This document shows positions 36,601-49,945 of a stretch of 64,000 nucleotides of DNA, piece by piece. Numbering within the stretch: position 1 is the first letter of the stretch; each line of letters starts with the position of its first letter. The DNA lies in NCBI GenBank assembly GCA_947095535.1, contig OX352773.1:254967590-255031589 (forward strand), read 5' to 3'. This DNA comes from Poecilobothrus nobilitatus (Eukaryota > Arthropoda > Insecta > Diptera > Dolichopodidae). A program made the translations under genes and the position numbers. A model generated the notes under the pieces. It saw only the letters and a program-made list of their open reading frames with translations, was not told the origin of the DNA and made no database searches.

Positions 36601-38395
36601 ACAAAAAGAATTAAAAAGCAATACATTTTAATTAAATTGGAAGAATAGTGCTACGAGATCTAAATTTTCATCCAATAAAAAATATTTTTATGAAGCTTTG
36701 AATTAGATTGTGTTTTTTTTTTTTTTTTTTTGTTTGTTTTTGTATCAAATTGAATAAGAATTTAAAGAATTTTAACATTTCGTCACAAAGACAATAAATT
36801 TTTTTCATGACATGTTCGAGTCATTAAATGAAATTTTCTTTTTATTTTTTTTTTTTTTTTAAATTTTCTATAAATTATAGTATAGCAACAATGTATCACG
36901 AATGAAATCAAGAACGGAAAATTTTTAAACAAAAAAGATATCACTCTTTATCCAAAAAAATGAAAAACAATGAAAAACAATTAAACAAACACTAATAGAA
37001 AAACAAATGAACTTAATTCTGCAATCTAGGTTTTTCATACAACATTCAATACTCACGTTTTATTTAATTTTTTTCTTTTAAAAAATTTAATAAACTACTG
37101 ATGAAAAACTACTAAATTAATTTTTTATTTCTATTAGTAGCAAATTTAAATTTTCAGTCCATTAAATTTGTGATATAATTTAGAAATTAAAAACTATTCC
37201 ATTTTATTAAAATAAATTCTAAAATTTTCATTCTAAATGTCACCATTAAAATTTTCTTAAAACAAAATTAAAAGATTTAAGCGAAATATCTGTTTTTTGT
37301 TGCCCATCCCAGGTATTCCGCTAAAATCTCAAAATTTCTAAACTCAGGAAAATTGTATAAAATTCAAAAAGATTATTTGTAATGTTGCAGCAGTATTTTG
37401 ATTTCCTTAAGCCAATAGACCAGTATAAAAGGATTTAATATAAAAGGTATATGTAAGGGCTTTCCACACAAATTTTTGGCGAAAAAGGAAATATAACAAT
37501 AACTTCCAATTATCCCAGACGGGAAAACACATAAGATTAAATTAACTTTTAAACAAAAGCATTTTAAGCAAATTTAAATACCGGTCCAAAAATTTCATAT
37601 GATCTACTTTTAAAATCAAACCTAATATGATAATCGGATTTTATTCGAAAAATATGACATATTTAAAATGTAGACGGATATTTTAGAAGTTTATCATCAT
37701 ATTTAAACTAATTAAAAATATAGCATTAGATCTAAATCTTTTTATCTTTTTATCTACAAAATGTAAAATTTTTTCAAAGTAAATAAATTGAATATTTGTA
37801 AAAAATTTTATTAAAATAACTTACAAGATCCTTTACAGAAATTTGAACCTTTTGAATTTTGAAATAATTTTCAAAAATTAAATTATAGACCTGTTGGTCT
37901 TTCAATCCTTCCATGAACGGAAGTTTCTTTACATATATATATATGTATATATATATGTAATCTAGATCATAGAAATTAAAACAATTCATGTAAAATTAAA
38001 TATTATTATATATGTATGTATATTAAATTGTTCCGAAAAAGATAAAAAATATGAAAAGACTTCATAGAAGATGAAGTAAAGAAAAAATCTGAAATAATAC
38101 TATAGATACCTCATTTTGATCTGCCTTCCTAATAATTGAATTCCCGATTTTCTCCGTTTTTTGATACAAATTCGTATAATAATTATAAGTTTGTATATAA
38201 ATAATTATATACCCTATAGTTTTCTTTTTATACGAGGGGCGGTGGAAAACGAGGCGGAAGAGGCGGTGGGAAGTTACTTCCGGATAGAATGGAACTTTAT
38301 CCAACCAAAACCACCCCCAACCTAAACCAAACTTTAGGTTGGGTTCTTTGATACAAATATATAGATTGGTTTATATGATAGGGTTGTGAGAGAAG
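33601..38395. other. AT-rich noncoding stretch
   Basis: This is mostly featureless. A GC-richer patch lies at about 35445-35525 (GTGTTAGCGGACC...). Another short one lies at about 36295-36375, ending in a CATCCTGTATAA phrase. A mirror (AT)n tract is at about 37933-37958 and a purine-rich GGCGG-bearing patch at about 38230-38290. No ORF is convincing. Confidence 0.4.
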
Positions 38396-38796
38396 TTTTT
38401 CACTTTTTAAGAAAGAAAAATATTTAAGAATTAGCATTAGTTACCTTAAAAAAAATGTTTGTACCTGTCTTTGGTTATTAGCTATTACGGGTCAGAAATT
38501 GAAATTTTGCAATTTTTAGATACCTATAACTATAAGCACTTGTACAATAATTTTCAAAATAAAACACAAAAAATCAGCATAATAATTTTACATGTCTCAA
38601 CAGCTTTTCACAATTATACATAGAATTTGCTTAAAATTGAAGAAACCGTCTCTTGACTTTTAACAACTTTTTCTTATACATAAAATTCTAAGAAAATTTA
38701 TAAATTTTAGTCCAAGTCACAGTATTTTAAACTGATTGTATTGTCTTTTGGAAAATGTGCACATTTAAAACCGTTAGTTTTCATTCTACCTTGTTT
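38396..38796 (-). mobile_element. R1 repeat, degraded, minus strand
   Basis: The right end reads TTTTCATTCTACCTTG, the reverse of the R1 start CAAGGTAGAATG. Nearby is GGAAAATGTGCACATTTAAAA. Inside, TTAGCATTAGTTACCTTA and TACCTATAACTATAAGCACTTG correspond to reversed module text, with many substitutions and deletions. It is an older copy than those at 3770 and 53789. Confidence 0.65.
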
Positions 38797-39919
38797 ATTT
38801 TAGCCATTGTCACCGGAATAATCAAATTTATTAAAATATTTAATAAAAACAACTGTAGTTTTAATTTAGTTGAATTTCAATAGTCATAAAATTTATTCAT
38901 GTTTTTTTTTTTTTTTTAACTTTTAAAAACCTTCTATTTTTAATATTAAAACTCTAGGTGGAGTTTTTAATTTTTAACCAAATATTTTCTTTCATAATTT
39001 TAAAATAAAACCGATTAATATAATATAGATATTTTCAACAAGATAAAAAATAAAAATAAATATGAACTAAACCGCAGCAGCATATAAACCTAATTGAATT
39101 GGGATAAGCATCCCAAAGAAACTATTGAAACTATGAAAACCTAATAAAAAAGACACCCCTTCAAGAGAAAAATCTTCTTTATTATTCGATTATTCGACTT
39201 TTTTTTATTTACTTTATTTTTACTCAAAAAAAAAAAAAAAAAAAATCTAATAAACCATAAAATTTATAGTAAATAGTAAATTCATTGCACGTTCTTATGT
39301 TTTCCAAACAATATCAGAAAACTTTTTCATTCTCTTTTTCATCAGATGAAAATTTTTCTAGATTTGGTTACATATAGAAATCATCAACAAACAAACAAAC
39401 AAAGAAACAAAAAAAAAAACAAAATGAAAAGTATTTTTTAGTTACAGTAAAAGTAGAACAGTAAAAAAAAAATAAAAGTAATAACAAAAATACGGTAGAA
39501 GCAATAATTCGGTTGGATTACGAGACTTGGAAAAATTTTTATTTTTTTTTTTTTTCATTTTTGTTTTTTTTAACTTTTTATCTATAGATTTACTAAAATA
39601 TAAAAAAATTAAGTGGAATTTTTTTAAAAACTATATTTTGTCTATTGTAAGTTACTAAAATAAAAATAACAGAATTATGAATAAAATCAGCTAATATAGA
39701 TATATATATATTCTAAGAACTTCTAAAATAGCGTAACATTATGGAAATTCAATTATCATATGCTCGCCACTTTTTTGAAATCAAATTCCGTCGCATGTGT
39801 TGTTGAAACTTAGTAACTTATATGTGTATCATATAGTAAAGTTTAAGAAAAATATTGTCTTCAATTTTTCTTCAAAACTTTCCTCAAATTTCTTTACCTA
39901 ATCCTAAAATTCTCTAAAT
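38797..39919. other. AT-rich noncoding stretch
   Basis: Long A and T runs occur (about 39225-39245 and 39539-39555). No gene or assigned repeat was found. Confidence 0.45.
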
Positions 39920-39924
39920 TCAGT

Positions 39925-40105
39925 TTTCCTAATAATCCTCCCCACATTCTTATCTCATAAATCAAACTGTGGATTTGTATTAAAAATCTTATGCTAAAGT
40001 TTAATTTGAAAGGGGGATGCTTTTGGTTGATTAAACACTATTCGGAAAAATCACATGCAATTCTTTCTACTTTTAAAGTTTTCCACTAACCGTTGAAAAA
40101 AGGAC
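39925..40105 (+). repeat. R3 dispersed repeat
   Basis: In order it has CCCCACATTCTTATCTCATAAA, CAAACTGTGGATTTGTATTAAA, TGCTAAAGTTTAATTTGAAAG, GGTTGATTAAAC, ATGCAATTC and TTTTCCACTAACC. The same series occurs at 53590-53765 and 59500-59740. About 200 bp, noncoding. Confidence 0.7.
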
Positions 40106-40211
40106 CTATTGCAGTCAGTTTAACATTTTAAAATGTAATCATTATGTAAATGTTATTTTTTTTTAATTCAATTCTTATAAAATTTTAATTTTCTTTCAAC
40201 ACATATTTTTA

Positions 40212-40297
40212 GGGACCTCGGTGGCCTAGCGGATAAGAGCGTACAAAATACCTTGTAAATAACGGAGGATATAAAAATAAAATAACGGTGGGTTCTT
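40212..40297 (+). mobile_element. SINE fragment, 5' head only (copy 3)
   Basis: GGGACCTCGGTGGCCTAGCGG and AAGAGCGTACAAAATACC match the SINE head, including the A box. An A-rich insertion or rearrangement (about 40265-40286) breaks the T arm after AACGGAGGA. The sequence stops at GGTGGGTTC, where an R3-like fragment begins. Confidence 0.7.
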
Positions 40298-40405
40298 GCT
40301 AAACTTTTTTTGAAAGAGGATGATATTGGTTGGTCAAAATTCAACGCTATCCGGAACAATCATTATGTAATTCCTCTGGATGACTTTTGAAGTTATCCTT
40401 CAATG
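40298..40405 (+). repeat. R3 fragment fused to the SINE head
   Basis: CTAAACTTTTTTTGAAAGAG, TTGGTTGGTCAAAATTCAA, GGAACAATCATTATGTAATTCC and GATGACTTTTGAAGTT follow the second half of the R3 series at 39925-40105. It is joined directly to the truncated SINE. Confidence 0.6.
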
Positions 40406-43400
40406 ACGTTTATGTTAATGGTTCACGCATTAATTAACATATATTCATATGTAGATTAGTTACAATAAACACTTCAGCTAAAATGATACCTCACCACATA
40501 TCTTAAAATCATCTAAAATAGCACATCCCCCGTAAATGATTATTGTCTGTGACATGACAAACGAAAATAAAACATTTCTATTAACTCTAGATTTTTTATT
40601 TAATTACCAGTAAAAATTTTGAATAGAAATTAAATAATGTAATCCAGTCATTTATAGGAGCAATTTTTGTTTAAATTGCCATGTTTTTTTTATTACGAAA
40701 TGAAAATTTTGAAAAGATATTGTTAAACCTTACGTTTTTCCGTATAGGTACGAACAAAAAAAAAAAATTATTTTTGTAGAAAACTTAAAATATCAATTAT
40801 TTTCAATTATAAAAATTTCAATGTTTCTTAAATGGTTTTTATGTTTTTCAATTTGATACTGAATTTTAATGGACTATTTGAAATTTTAAGTGTTTGAAAC
40901 AAACACTAAAATTTTCCGCATGACACTCCTAAACGTTGAAATCTAATTTCTTAAAACTTTTTCTTAAATTGTAACTCCTAAAAATGGTATCATATAGGAA
41001 TCATTTTTTAAAGCATTCATTTACTATGAAATTAATATGCAGCCTTAAAATCAACAAATGAATCTAAACATCGTCATGTTACAATGTTACAAATAATGTA
41101 ACAACATTCAATGCAAAAAACCAACCATAATCTAATTCAAAAGTTCTTAACTGAAATCTTTAAGCTATAAAAAAAAATATGGTTTCAAAAATAACTTCAA
41201 AATGGTCAGAAAAACATCAACTTAGAAGAAAAATCGACCGATCTAATAAATGTTGCAAAAGAAAAAAAAATTAATGATTCAAAACTTAATATTAAAATTG
41301 TTATAAACATTTGAAATAAACTAATGATACTTTAAAAAGGCACCAAAAGGAAATAAAAAAGAGAGAAAAAAAAAAACAGAATAAAATTATTCTGCAAAAC
41401 AAAAAAAATGTTTTTTTTAGTCAATAGATTTTCTTTTTGTATTGTAAGTCCACAATAGTGGAATCACTAATGAAAATTTCAAATAAAATTTGCCAAACAA
41501 TGAACATTATTATTAGCTTTTTGTTTCTATACAAAATATATATATATATATGTAGGAATATTATTATACTTTTAGAAAATGTATTTGTATATATATATTT
41601 ATATATATATATAAATATAAAAATAGTAGTAAAGTAAATATAATTATATCAATACTAATGATCCTTCAATTGAAACAAACATATACAAATTATATATATG
41701 CACCATTATACAAGTGTATATGCATTGTACATATACATACTATATATAAATATGTATATATAAATGCATTATACACGAGTGCATTATAAAATTTGATCGT
41801 GATTAAGATTAAATTGGACATTCGTCCTTATAAAATTAGCTTCTTTTTTTTTTTTTTTCATTTTATTGCAATTTGCTTTATTATTTTCTTTTCTTCTCTA
41901 TATTTTATTTTGCAGTTTATTTAATTTGATTGAATTGTAGGTGGCCAACCATTAAGGGATTAAATTCTAGTATTCAATTCTATAACTAGCTATTTTAAAT
42001 TTTTATTGTTTTTTTTATTTTTGTTTTAACTAAAAATGTTAAAAAGTTATTTTAATTTCTTTAAGACTTTTTGATATTATAATTGTTGATGAAAAAAAAA
42101 AAAAATTTAAAAAGATTTTTTAATTTCGTTTCACAAATTACAGTAAATCAATTTTTTTTAGTTTTAACTAAAATATATAAAATTTTTAATTTACTTTTGT
42201 TTTTTTTGGTTGATTGAATATGGACTTCTATAAACATTTTTATAGTAATTTGGTATATGCTCTTGTTTTTTATCCTCTTTACAACTGCATTACCATTTTC
42301 ACTTTAGTTTCTTAATCCGTATGAGTTCTTTAGCAATAAGTTGTCAAAGTATCTAATTAGCTATTCTACACCATATTGCTCGGAAAAATGTTGTAAATTG
42401 TAACTTCTCCTTTCTAAATAGGTCATCACTTGAGAATACTTAAATGAATATGCATTTGGTCCTTTTCATCAAATGAATATGAATTTTTTCCTTCTCATCA
42501 AAAGTCTGTAATTTTTCAAAATGATCCTTTATATATCTAATTAAAATACTAATAATCAGTTTCTGGTTAGGCAAGTTCTCTGGGTCACTTTTTTCTAACT
42601 TAAAATTTGTTACTTTTAAATAGTTCCTCGGTCGAAATTCTTGCAATGTTTTCTTTTCTAAATTTCATTTTTCAATCGATAGTTAGAGAAATTATCAGTT
42701 CGCATGAATTCTTCAACTTGAATAAAATTTTGTAATCGTTGGCATATTATTCTTGCGCAATGTTGAAAACACACTAGAAACTTTAAAATTCTTTGTTTCT
42801 TATTCTCTTATTTTAATCTAAAAAAAAGTTTATCTACTTTTGATATTTTTGACATCTGTTTAAAACATTGCTTTCAACATTGCTTAATTTCCTAGCTAAA
42901 CTGACTGTTGAAGAATTATATTTCATGTATTACTTAATTAGTTTTAAAAAACAAATTTTCAAAAAATTAATTAATTTATTCCCTTTTGAAATCGAAATAA
43001 CCATCATCCGGTTAAAAGTATAGTTAAAGAATAGTTTACGTAAACTGTTTGTAGAAAATGTTCGAAACTTCCAAACTTTTATGTTAAAAATTATTAAAAC
43101 TGTCTGTGAGTTAAAAAGCTAATGCAGAAATTATTTTTATATCAACTAATAATAAATGCTAATTTTCATGTCTACATGTCTGTTATTTTTGAAAATTTTG
43201 CACAAATTGTCTAGATAACGTTCAGTTCTATGTCTATTCAAGAGTACAATAGAACTGAATAAGAACGAAACAGTTTCTGATTACAGTTCGTCTTTAAAAT
43301 ATTTAAATCTAAATTCACTTTTCTTTTTGAAAGAATATTTCTTAAATTTTACAAAAACAAGAGATATTTTTAATCTTCATTAAATATTTAAATTTAAATA

Positions 43401-43504
43401 ACGAAACTTTCGTCGTGGAATTTAATGCTTTAAAGAATTATTTCAAGGATAAGAATAAAAATTGCAATTTCTAAAGGTTTTCAAATTCAATGTTTCTGGA
43501 TCCT
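40406..43504. other. AT-rich noncoding stretch
   Basis: (AT)n and (TATA)n tracts occur at about 41537-41551 and 41588-41620, with further AT-rich words to 41770. Two short ORFs (41437-41637 plus, 42440-42646 minus) are low-complexity or unsupported. Nothing else was assigned. Confidence 0.4.
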
Positions 43505-43670
43505 TATCCTAGTCTTCGCTATCTCTAACCAATATACTGCTGTTGCAATTAAAGATTTTATTCCATTATAATATTGGCAAAGAAGGCAGGTGGATTTAGG
43601 CAGAAAGAATCTGAGACGATCAAGGTAGTATTCGTAGTATCTCTGGAAAATTCCCACCTCCAAAAAACTA
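43505..43670 (+). repeat. dispersed repeat, copy A of a two-copy family
   Basis: AATATACTGCTGTTGCAATTA, TTATAATATTGGCAAAGA, AGAAAGAATCTGAGACGATC and GTAGTATTCGTAGTATCTCTGG then GAAAATTCCC match in order the segment at 57855-57985. The identity is partial. Noncoding. Confidence 0.6.
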
Positions 43671-43742
43671 ATTTTTTTTTAAGATTATAGCACGTTGTGG
43701 TAATCATATTTTCGAATATTTTCGAATAATAATTCTTATATG

Positions 43743-43879
43743 AAACACCGAGGAAGTGTGGGTTCGAATCGTAAGAATAATCCCCCCTTACGACATTTAC
43801 AGTCACGCCTGAAAAAGAACTGCTGTGTAATTTCGTTGTTACATTTATGTGGCAGGGAAATGCATCAAAAAAAAAAATA
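43743..43879 (+). mobile_element. SINE, 5'-truncated (copy 4)
   Basis: It starts at AAACACCGAGGAAGTGTGGG. The B box GGTTCGAATC is present, but the following CCACACAC is deleted. The CGACATTTACAGTCACGCC body, the ACATTTATGTGGCAGGGAAA motif and an A tail follow. Lacking the A box, it is a dead copy. Confidence 0.8.
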
Positions 43880-44870
43880 CAAAAAACTCTTATGAATAAA
43901 TAAATGAAAAATAGTCAGTTTTATTAGATATTTAAATTTTTTATTATTAATATTATAATTTTTTAAATAACTTAAGCATTTTCTTAAGCATATTCTATAT
44001 ATATATCTATTATAAAAAAAAAACATTTAAAAATTCCTCCAATTGTCAATAAATAAGTATTAAACAATAAACTCTTCTGATAAAACTTTATTTATTATTT
44101 AAAAAAAAAAAATGATTAAAATTTTCTTTATTTATTTTTTATATTATGCCTTCATAGTTTATATCCTATTCTTTTCTTTTAATATTCGTTAATAAAAAAT
44201 TAAAAAAAATTAATAACAAAACTCAATACAATTTTGAAAATAAATCCTTTATTATGCCATACTTCATATCAATTATATCATTTATTTCTTTAGGAAATTT
44301 TTTTTTATTTAATTTTATTTTTTTCGAATTTCCTTTAAATTTGCTTGTAGCGGAGATTTAAATAGAGATTGCAAAACCGGACAACAAAATCATATTATAA
44401 ATTAATATTGTATTCAATAATGAAAATTTATTATTTTCGACGTCAGTGTTAACTCTTTTTATTTACGAAATTACACTTTGTTAATTACATGTTATTATTT
44501 AGCCCTATTTTAAATATCTAGCACAGTTTTCACTTAAGGAAATGTTTTGTTATTTATAACAGATAACAGACAAAACAAACAACAGATTTAAGTTATCACT
44601 AATTTAAATTACTTTTATGAAAAAATATGATACAATAGAAGGAAATTTTTCATTATATTTCTTATAACATAGTCTGTTAAGAAACGGAACCAACACATTT
44701 TTAAATAGAATTGAAATTTGTTTTAAACTTCATTATACCTTCGCCACTTTTTTCATTAATCATAGATAATTTTGAATACTTTTTATACAAATATGAAAAA
44801 AACTGGAATTCTTTAAGAGAGATTCTTTTTCTTTCCTAATCTTGTTTTGATCATTATCACACACTAGTGC
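43880..44870. other. AT-rich noncoding stretch
   Basis: Poly-A/T rich, with no assigned feature. Confidence 0.45.
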
Positions 44871-44875
44871 CAATA

Positions 44876-45135
44876 TAGATTAGATTAGATTTATTTAAGA
44901 GGTATAAATGACACTGCGACCTTTCGATGTAGATCTATTGTGGCTCTCCTTTTTCTACGTGTGGTGAATCTTGCTTTCTCACCTCACCCTTTTATAATAC
45001 CTCTTCTCTCAGTCATACTGTCTCTAAGGAAGGAAAAATTTGTATACGGGTTACTGCTGGCAGTTCATCTTCGGCAAAGCAATATACTCCTAGGTTCACA
45101 TATCTTGCTCGGATTAATACTGGCAACTTAACTTA
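44876..45135 (-). mobile_element. LINE-like 3' end fragment, minus strand
   Basis: Reading the minus strand, a G/C-richer segment (GTTGCCAGTATTAATCC, CCACACGTAGAAAAAGG, CGAAAGGTCGCAGTGTCATT) ends TATACCTCTTAAATAAATCT and (AATCT)n. A coding-like tail followed by a short 3' UTR and a simple-repeat tail is typical of 5'-truncated non-LTR elements. It does not match the LINE at 17840 and would be a second family. The reading frame is broken. The 63-codon plus-strand ORF here is a shadow. Confidence 0.45.
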
Positions 45136-47707
45136 AATCCTTTAAATAACTCATTATTTCAACCAAAATTAGTGAAAAATAATTGAATTTGTTTTTAGAA
45201 TTAAGTAAAATAGATCGAAATAATGATATTTATTTTTTCGATTTAATGTTTTCATTCAATTTTAGATCATTCTTAGCGAGTGTCGTCTGAAAAGTTGAGA
45301 GATTTAACATTACCGAAACTGTGCTCGGTTCATTAATATTTTAGGTGCATCTTTAAAATTTGAATAAATTAATAATTGAAAACATTCGGTTTCTGTAATC
45401 TCGGTAATATAAAATTCCATACATAAAATCTTCTGAAAAATTAAAATAAAATTTTGAAGTAAGGAAAAACAGAAGGAAAAAAAATTAAGCAACAAAATTA
45501 TAAGTATAGTATTATAAAAAAGTTTTTATTCATGCGATTACAATTATCTCTTTTTAACACAAAGAAAAAAATTTTTTTTTGTTTTTTGTTTTCTTTTTCT
45601 ACTGTAATAACACATCACTAGGGGATTTATTCTTTTTATAAGAATTTTTATGCACATTCATTTTGCCAAATACAGTTTTTACCAATAAACCATTTACGAC
45701 CAAAATAAAAAATAAAATTCTTGATTTTAATATTGTATTACTGAATTCTGTCAAAGATAAACAAATATAAATCATTATAAAATTCAAATAAATAATTTAT
45801 TGAAATAATGTTTGTGTTAGATAATAGATGTCAGCCTAATAATATCTTAAAACTATGTTTGTACTTCATAATTTTTTAAAATAAATACAGAGAAATTATT
45901 CCTGAAACGGTTCACTGAAATTAATGTATGATTCAAAAATTTAAAAAATAGTAAAAAGTCAATAAAAATAGATTTGGTTAAGGCGCTATTCTTTTTAACA
46001 GGGTAAATAATAAAAGTAAAATATCTGATGATTTTCTCTTAGCTTCGGTTCTATATTCAAGTAAATGTGAATTAAAAACTACAATATACCATAAAATTTG
46101 CAAAATGAAACAAAAGAATGTGAGGACAAGCAACATTTTTATATAAATACTATACATTAATCTATAAAGAATTTTTAACAAACAACTCCATCCGAATAGA
46201 TAACAAAAGAACTTGTAACCTCGAATTTAGAAAACAATATAGGATTAAAAATCTTCAGTATAAAGAAAACATCAAGCAAACTAAAGACAATAAATTAGTA
46301 TCTTAACTCTGTTTTTTTTTTCTTGTTGTCAATTAATTGGCCATTACTGTATGTGTTTTTTTTTCAACAAGTAAATTTTTGGTGCCGAAACTTTCATTTT
46401 AAAAAAAAAACTAAAGTAATTATAATTTTATTCAAGGAAAATTTTTTTTTCTTTTCTTTTTTATAAAATTTTCTTTTTTTCTTTAATTTTATTATTTTCA
46501 AAATTTTCACCCCTTCTTAAAAAATTAAATAAAAAAAAGTTATTCATTTTTTCAGCAATTTGATTCCAGTCTACTTAAACATGTTAAAATAATATTAATG
46601 GGTGTTAAATGTTTATAGTAATGAAATTTATATTTTTGTATTAAATTAAGAAGGAACTCCATTTGATTAATACTTTAATTCTAATAATCAACAAACTGAA
46701 CACTAAACTTAACTGAAGGTATTAAACAAATAATTATCAATAATTGTATGCAAACATTTCGTAAACTTCATAATTCGTAAAATATCATACTAATTATACA
46801 AGAATAAAAACCTTTGGCCTGCCGGAATAAAACTTTCACTAAAAAATTAATTAAAAATTTGTAGTTAAACTTTTATTGTCCTTGCAATTTTTAGAATTTT
46901 CTATTTTGACTTTATATAAGAAATTTTATTTATGTTGAATTTCTTTTTATACCATAAAAGTATAGGGTCCTGTTTAATTTTTTTTTCCATCAAATACCAC
47001 CTCCCATTTAAACTAAACATTAGATTAGATCCTATACTACTTGTACTTGTACTGTTTGATTTGGGGATTAAATGAATATGAATAAAGGGATAGTAATAAA
47101 AGAAAGCAGTTAAAGGAATTGGAATAAGTAAAATTGGGATAGTTTAAGAAAACTTCTTCACAGATCTAAAATTAAATATATATTTTCGAAAGAACCTTTT
47201 TGAACATTCTTGAACAATTTTAAGTTCCTCTTTCTGTTTAAGAAATTTAAGAAATTTGAAGATATACGTGAACTAATTATCAAAATTATTTTCAAAGAAC
47301 CGTTTGTGTTGTTAAAAGATGATTGCATCAACGGAATAGAAAATATAAATTCATCACAGAAATCAAAATTTCTTGGAAAAAAGTGAAAAAAAATTGTGAA
47401 TAAGACCTGTTCGGAAGTATAATCCAAATTTTCATACTTCTTTAAAACAAGAACAAAAAACATGATTATTTTTTATCTAAACGAATGGCAAAACGAAGAG
47501 GAAACCCATCAATTTATATATTATGCATTTAGTCGAAATATCCCAACGCAATATTAGGCTCCTATCTAATAAATTAATATACTCCTAGTAAGTCTCTAGT
47601 AAAAAGTAAGTCTCTCAACAATACAACAAGGGTAAATATTTTTCTACATACTCATGGTATAATTGAAAATGTTTAATGTATTTCTTTATAGAAAGTTTAT
47701 AAAAACA
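45136..47707. other. AT-rich noncoding stretch
   Basis: Several 60-100 codon minus-strand ORFs (for example 47158-47463) are Phe/Ile/Leu/Lys-rich and typical of AT-rich noise. A small inverted pair AGTATAGGGTC/GATCCTATACT lies at about 46967 and 47030. No gene was found. Confidence 0.45.
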
Positions 47708-48890
47708 AAGTAGAATGTAAACCAACAGTTTTTAAAAGCACACAATACTAAAACACAATACAAACTGTTTAGGATTGTGACTTGCACAAAAATTTTAAAA
47801 TTTCATGTAAATAAGAAAAAATGTGAAAATAGGACTTTTCTGGAATTTTGAGGGGCAGTAAGTCCGGAACCCTATACAACTAAGAAAAACCATTAACACA
47901 CGTGAAAACGCATTACTGGAACTTTAATTTTTATGTCTTGCCAAAGAAAAATTTGTACAGGTGCCTAAAAATAGCAAATTTTCAATTTTCCGGCCCCAAT
48001 AGCTCTGAAACACGGGGTGGTACGAAAAAATTTTGTGAGGAAACTTATACTAATTCTAAAAGTTCTTTCTTATCTCCATTCCTATCTAAAGGCGTGCCGG
48101 AGTTATGAAAATAGAAATTTCATACAAAATGTGGTTTTCACATAACGGTAAATTTAAATAGTAAATTACAAAATACTGCATAATTTTGATATTGTTTTAT
48201 GAAGATAAAAAAATTTTCGGTCTTCTAGCGGTTTTAGATTGTAAAATTATTACGGAGAGCATGAGATATACACATCTGAAAATGGGGCATTTTTGTAATT
48301 TTGAGGAGCTGTAACTTTGGAATCCTATATAACTAAAATAAACCTTTAACACACGTAAAAATATATTACTGGAGCTTTAATTTTTATATCTTGTCGAAGT
48401 AAAATGTGTGCAAGTGCCTAAATTATAGCTGTTTAAAAATAACAACTTTTCAAAAGTCTTTATTTGAAAGCGTTCCGGAGTTATAAGGATAGAAAAATCA
48501 TGCAAAATTTGGTTTTCACATAACGGTAAATTTAAATACTAAATTTAAAAGAATTTTATAATTTTGATATTAATTTACAAAGGTTAAAAAAGCATCTGCC
48601 GAATGACGTTTTCAGATTGAAAAAATGTTAAGCAGAACATGAGATATACGCATTTAAAAATAGGGGTTTTTCAAAGTTTTAGGGGCTGTAGGTCCCTAAT
48701 GGATGGGGCTACATGAAAAAGTTGTTACACAAAATTAATTTTTTTATGAGAGCTACCCATGGTTAAAATGGATTTTTACCATGGCTTTTTTCTCTATCTT
48801 TAAAGGTGTAGAAGTTTTTTAAACAGACGGACGGACAGAGTGAAATTAATAAGCACATTTTTCAAAATTTTTTTGGAAATGTGCTAAAAA
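47708..48890 (+). mobile_element. R1 repeat, two modules, with both ends
   Basis: It starts AAGTAGAATGTAAACCAACA and has module marks at about 47899 (CACACGTGAAAAC) and 48350 (CACACGTAAAAATA), roughly 450 bp apart. Then come a short (GACG)2 tract (ACAGACGGACGGACAGAGTG) and the terminal TTTTTTTGGAAATGTGCT. It has fewer GACG units than the copy at 3770. A 68-codon ORF inside (47902-48108) is accidental. Confidence 0.8.
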
Positions 48891-49945
48891 GCATTTCCCA
48901 ACAGCATTTAATACATAACAAAAAAAATTTTTCATAATTTTCAATTTTAACAAATTTTTACAATATTTTTTATAAACTAATTAATTAACCATTTTAACCG
49001 TTTTTGTAGTCTAATTGGACTAGACCAGAGACCAAACTAATAGAAACCAAACTTGCAAGCAGCTCATCCAAAAAAAACTCATTTATTGTTAAAAAAAAAA
49101 CTCGTTTTACTTAGTAATCGCAAAAATACATGCAATTGGACGTACTCACAGGTATTAAATAAAAAGCAATGAGCCCATTATATTTTCCATTAGTTCAATA
49201 ACCTCTTAAATATATAATATAGAGTCTAATACCCTTTGACTTTGGAATATTAAACCATTAAAATAATATTATTTCATTTACAAGGAACTTGAAATAAAGT
49301 AGGGTTTTACTTTTAAATTCCAAAAAAAAAAACACTTTTTATCTTTTTTCTGTTAAAATCAGATTTATTTATATAACATGTAGATTAATTTGATAAGAGC
49401 ATTTTTCAGTTCATTTCAAAATAAAATTAACTTTATATCCCCTTAAAATATAAAAATAATATATTTCAATCTTATATACCTACCCATAAGAAAATAATTT
49501 TTCTTTATTTTTCAGTTCATTTTATGAAAATCATAGGAAAATAATGTAACTTTTCTTTTTAGTATGCGTTTTATTTGCACAGTAAAATTAGATACCTACG
49601 CTTTGAACCGATATGTTTTATAAAATAAATGCAATTGACAGCAAAAAAAATAATCGACATATTGAAATTTAAAAAAAAATTCAAGGTTTTCCTCTTTCTG
49701 AACAAATATAAAGAATCCTAATATGTACTTATAAAGAGCAAAGGTTTTTGAAGATTAAATGAAGCATGGAAAGTTTTTTTTATCTATGAAATAAGGAATT
49801 TAGATACAAGAATTTAGTTCTACTAAATAATTTCTTTAAGATAGCAAACAACAAATTAATTCTTTAAAAAATTTTTTTTAATTATTATTTTATTTAACCG
49901 GGGCCAAATTTTTGACTTCAAAATTCAACACCAATTTCTTAGTGT
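48891..49945. other. AT-rich noncoding stretch
   Basis: No ORF or assigned repeat. Poly-A runs only. Confidence 0.45.

Noticed and set aside
37774..37989. Short minus-strand ORF through the (AT)n tract
   Set aside because: The YIYIYIYIY run comes directly from the (AT)n microsatellite. Not a protein.
47158..47463. 101-codon minus-strand ORF as a gene
   Set aside because: The residue bias expected of AT-rich noise, no domain, no flanking exons.
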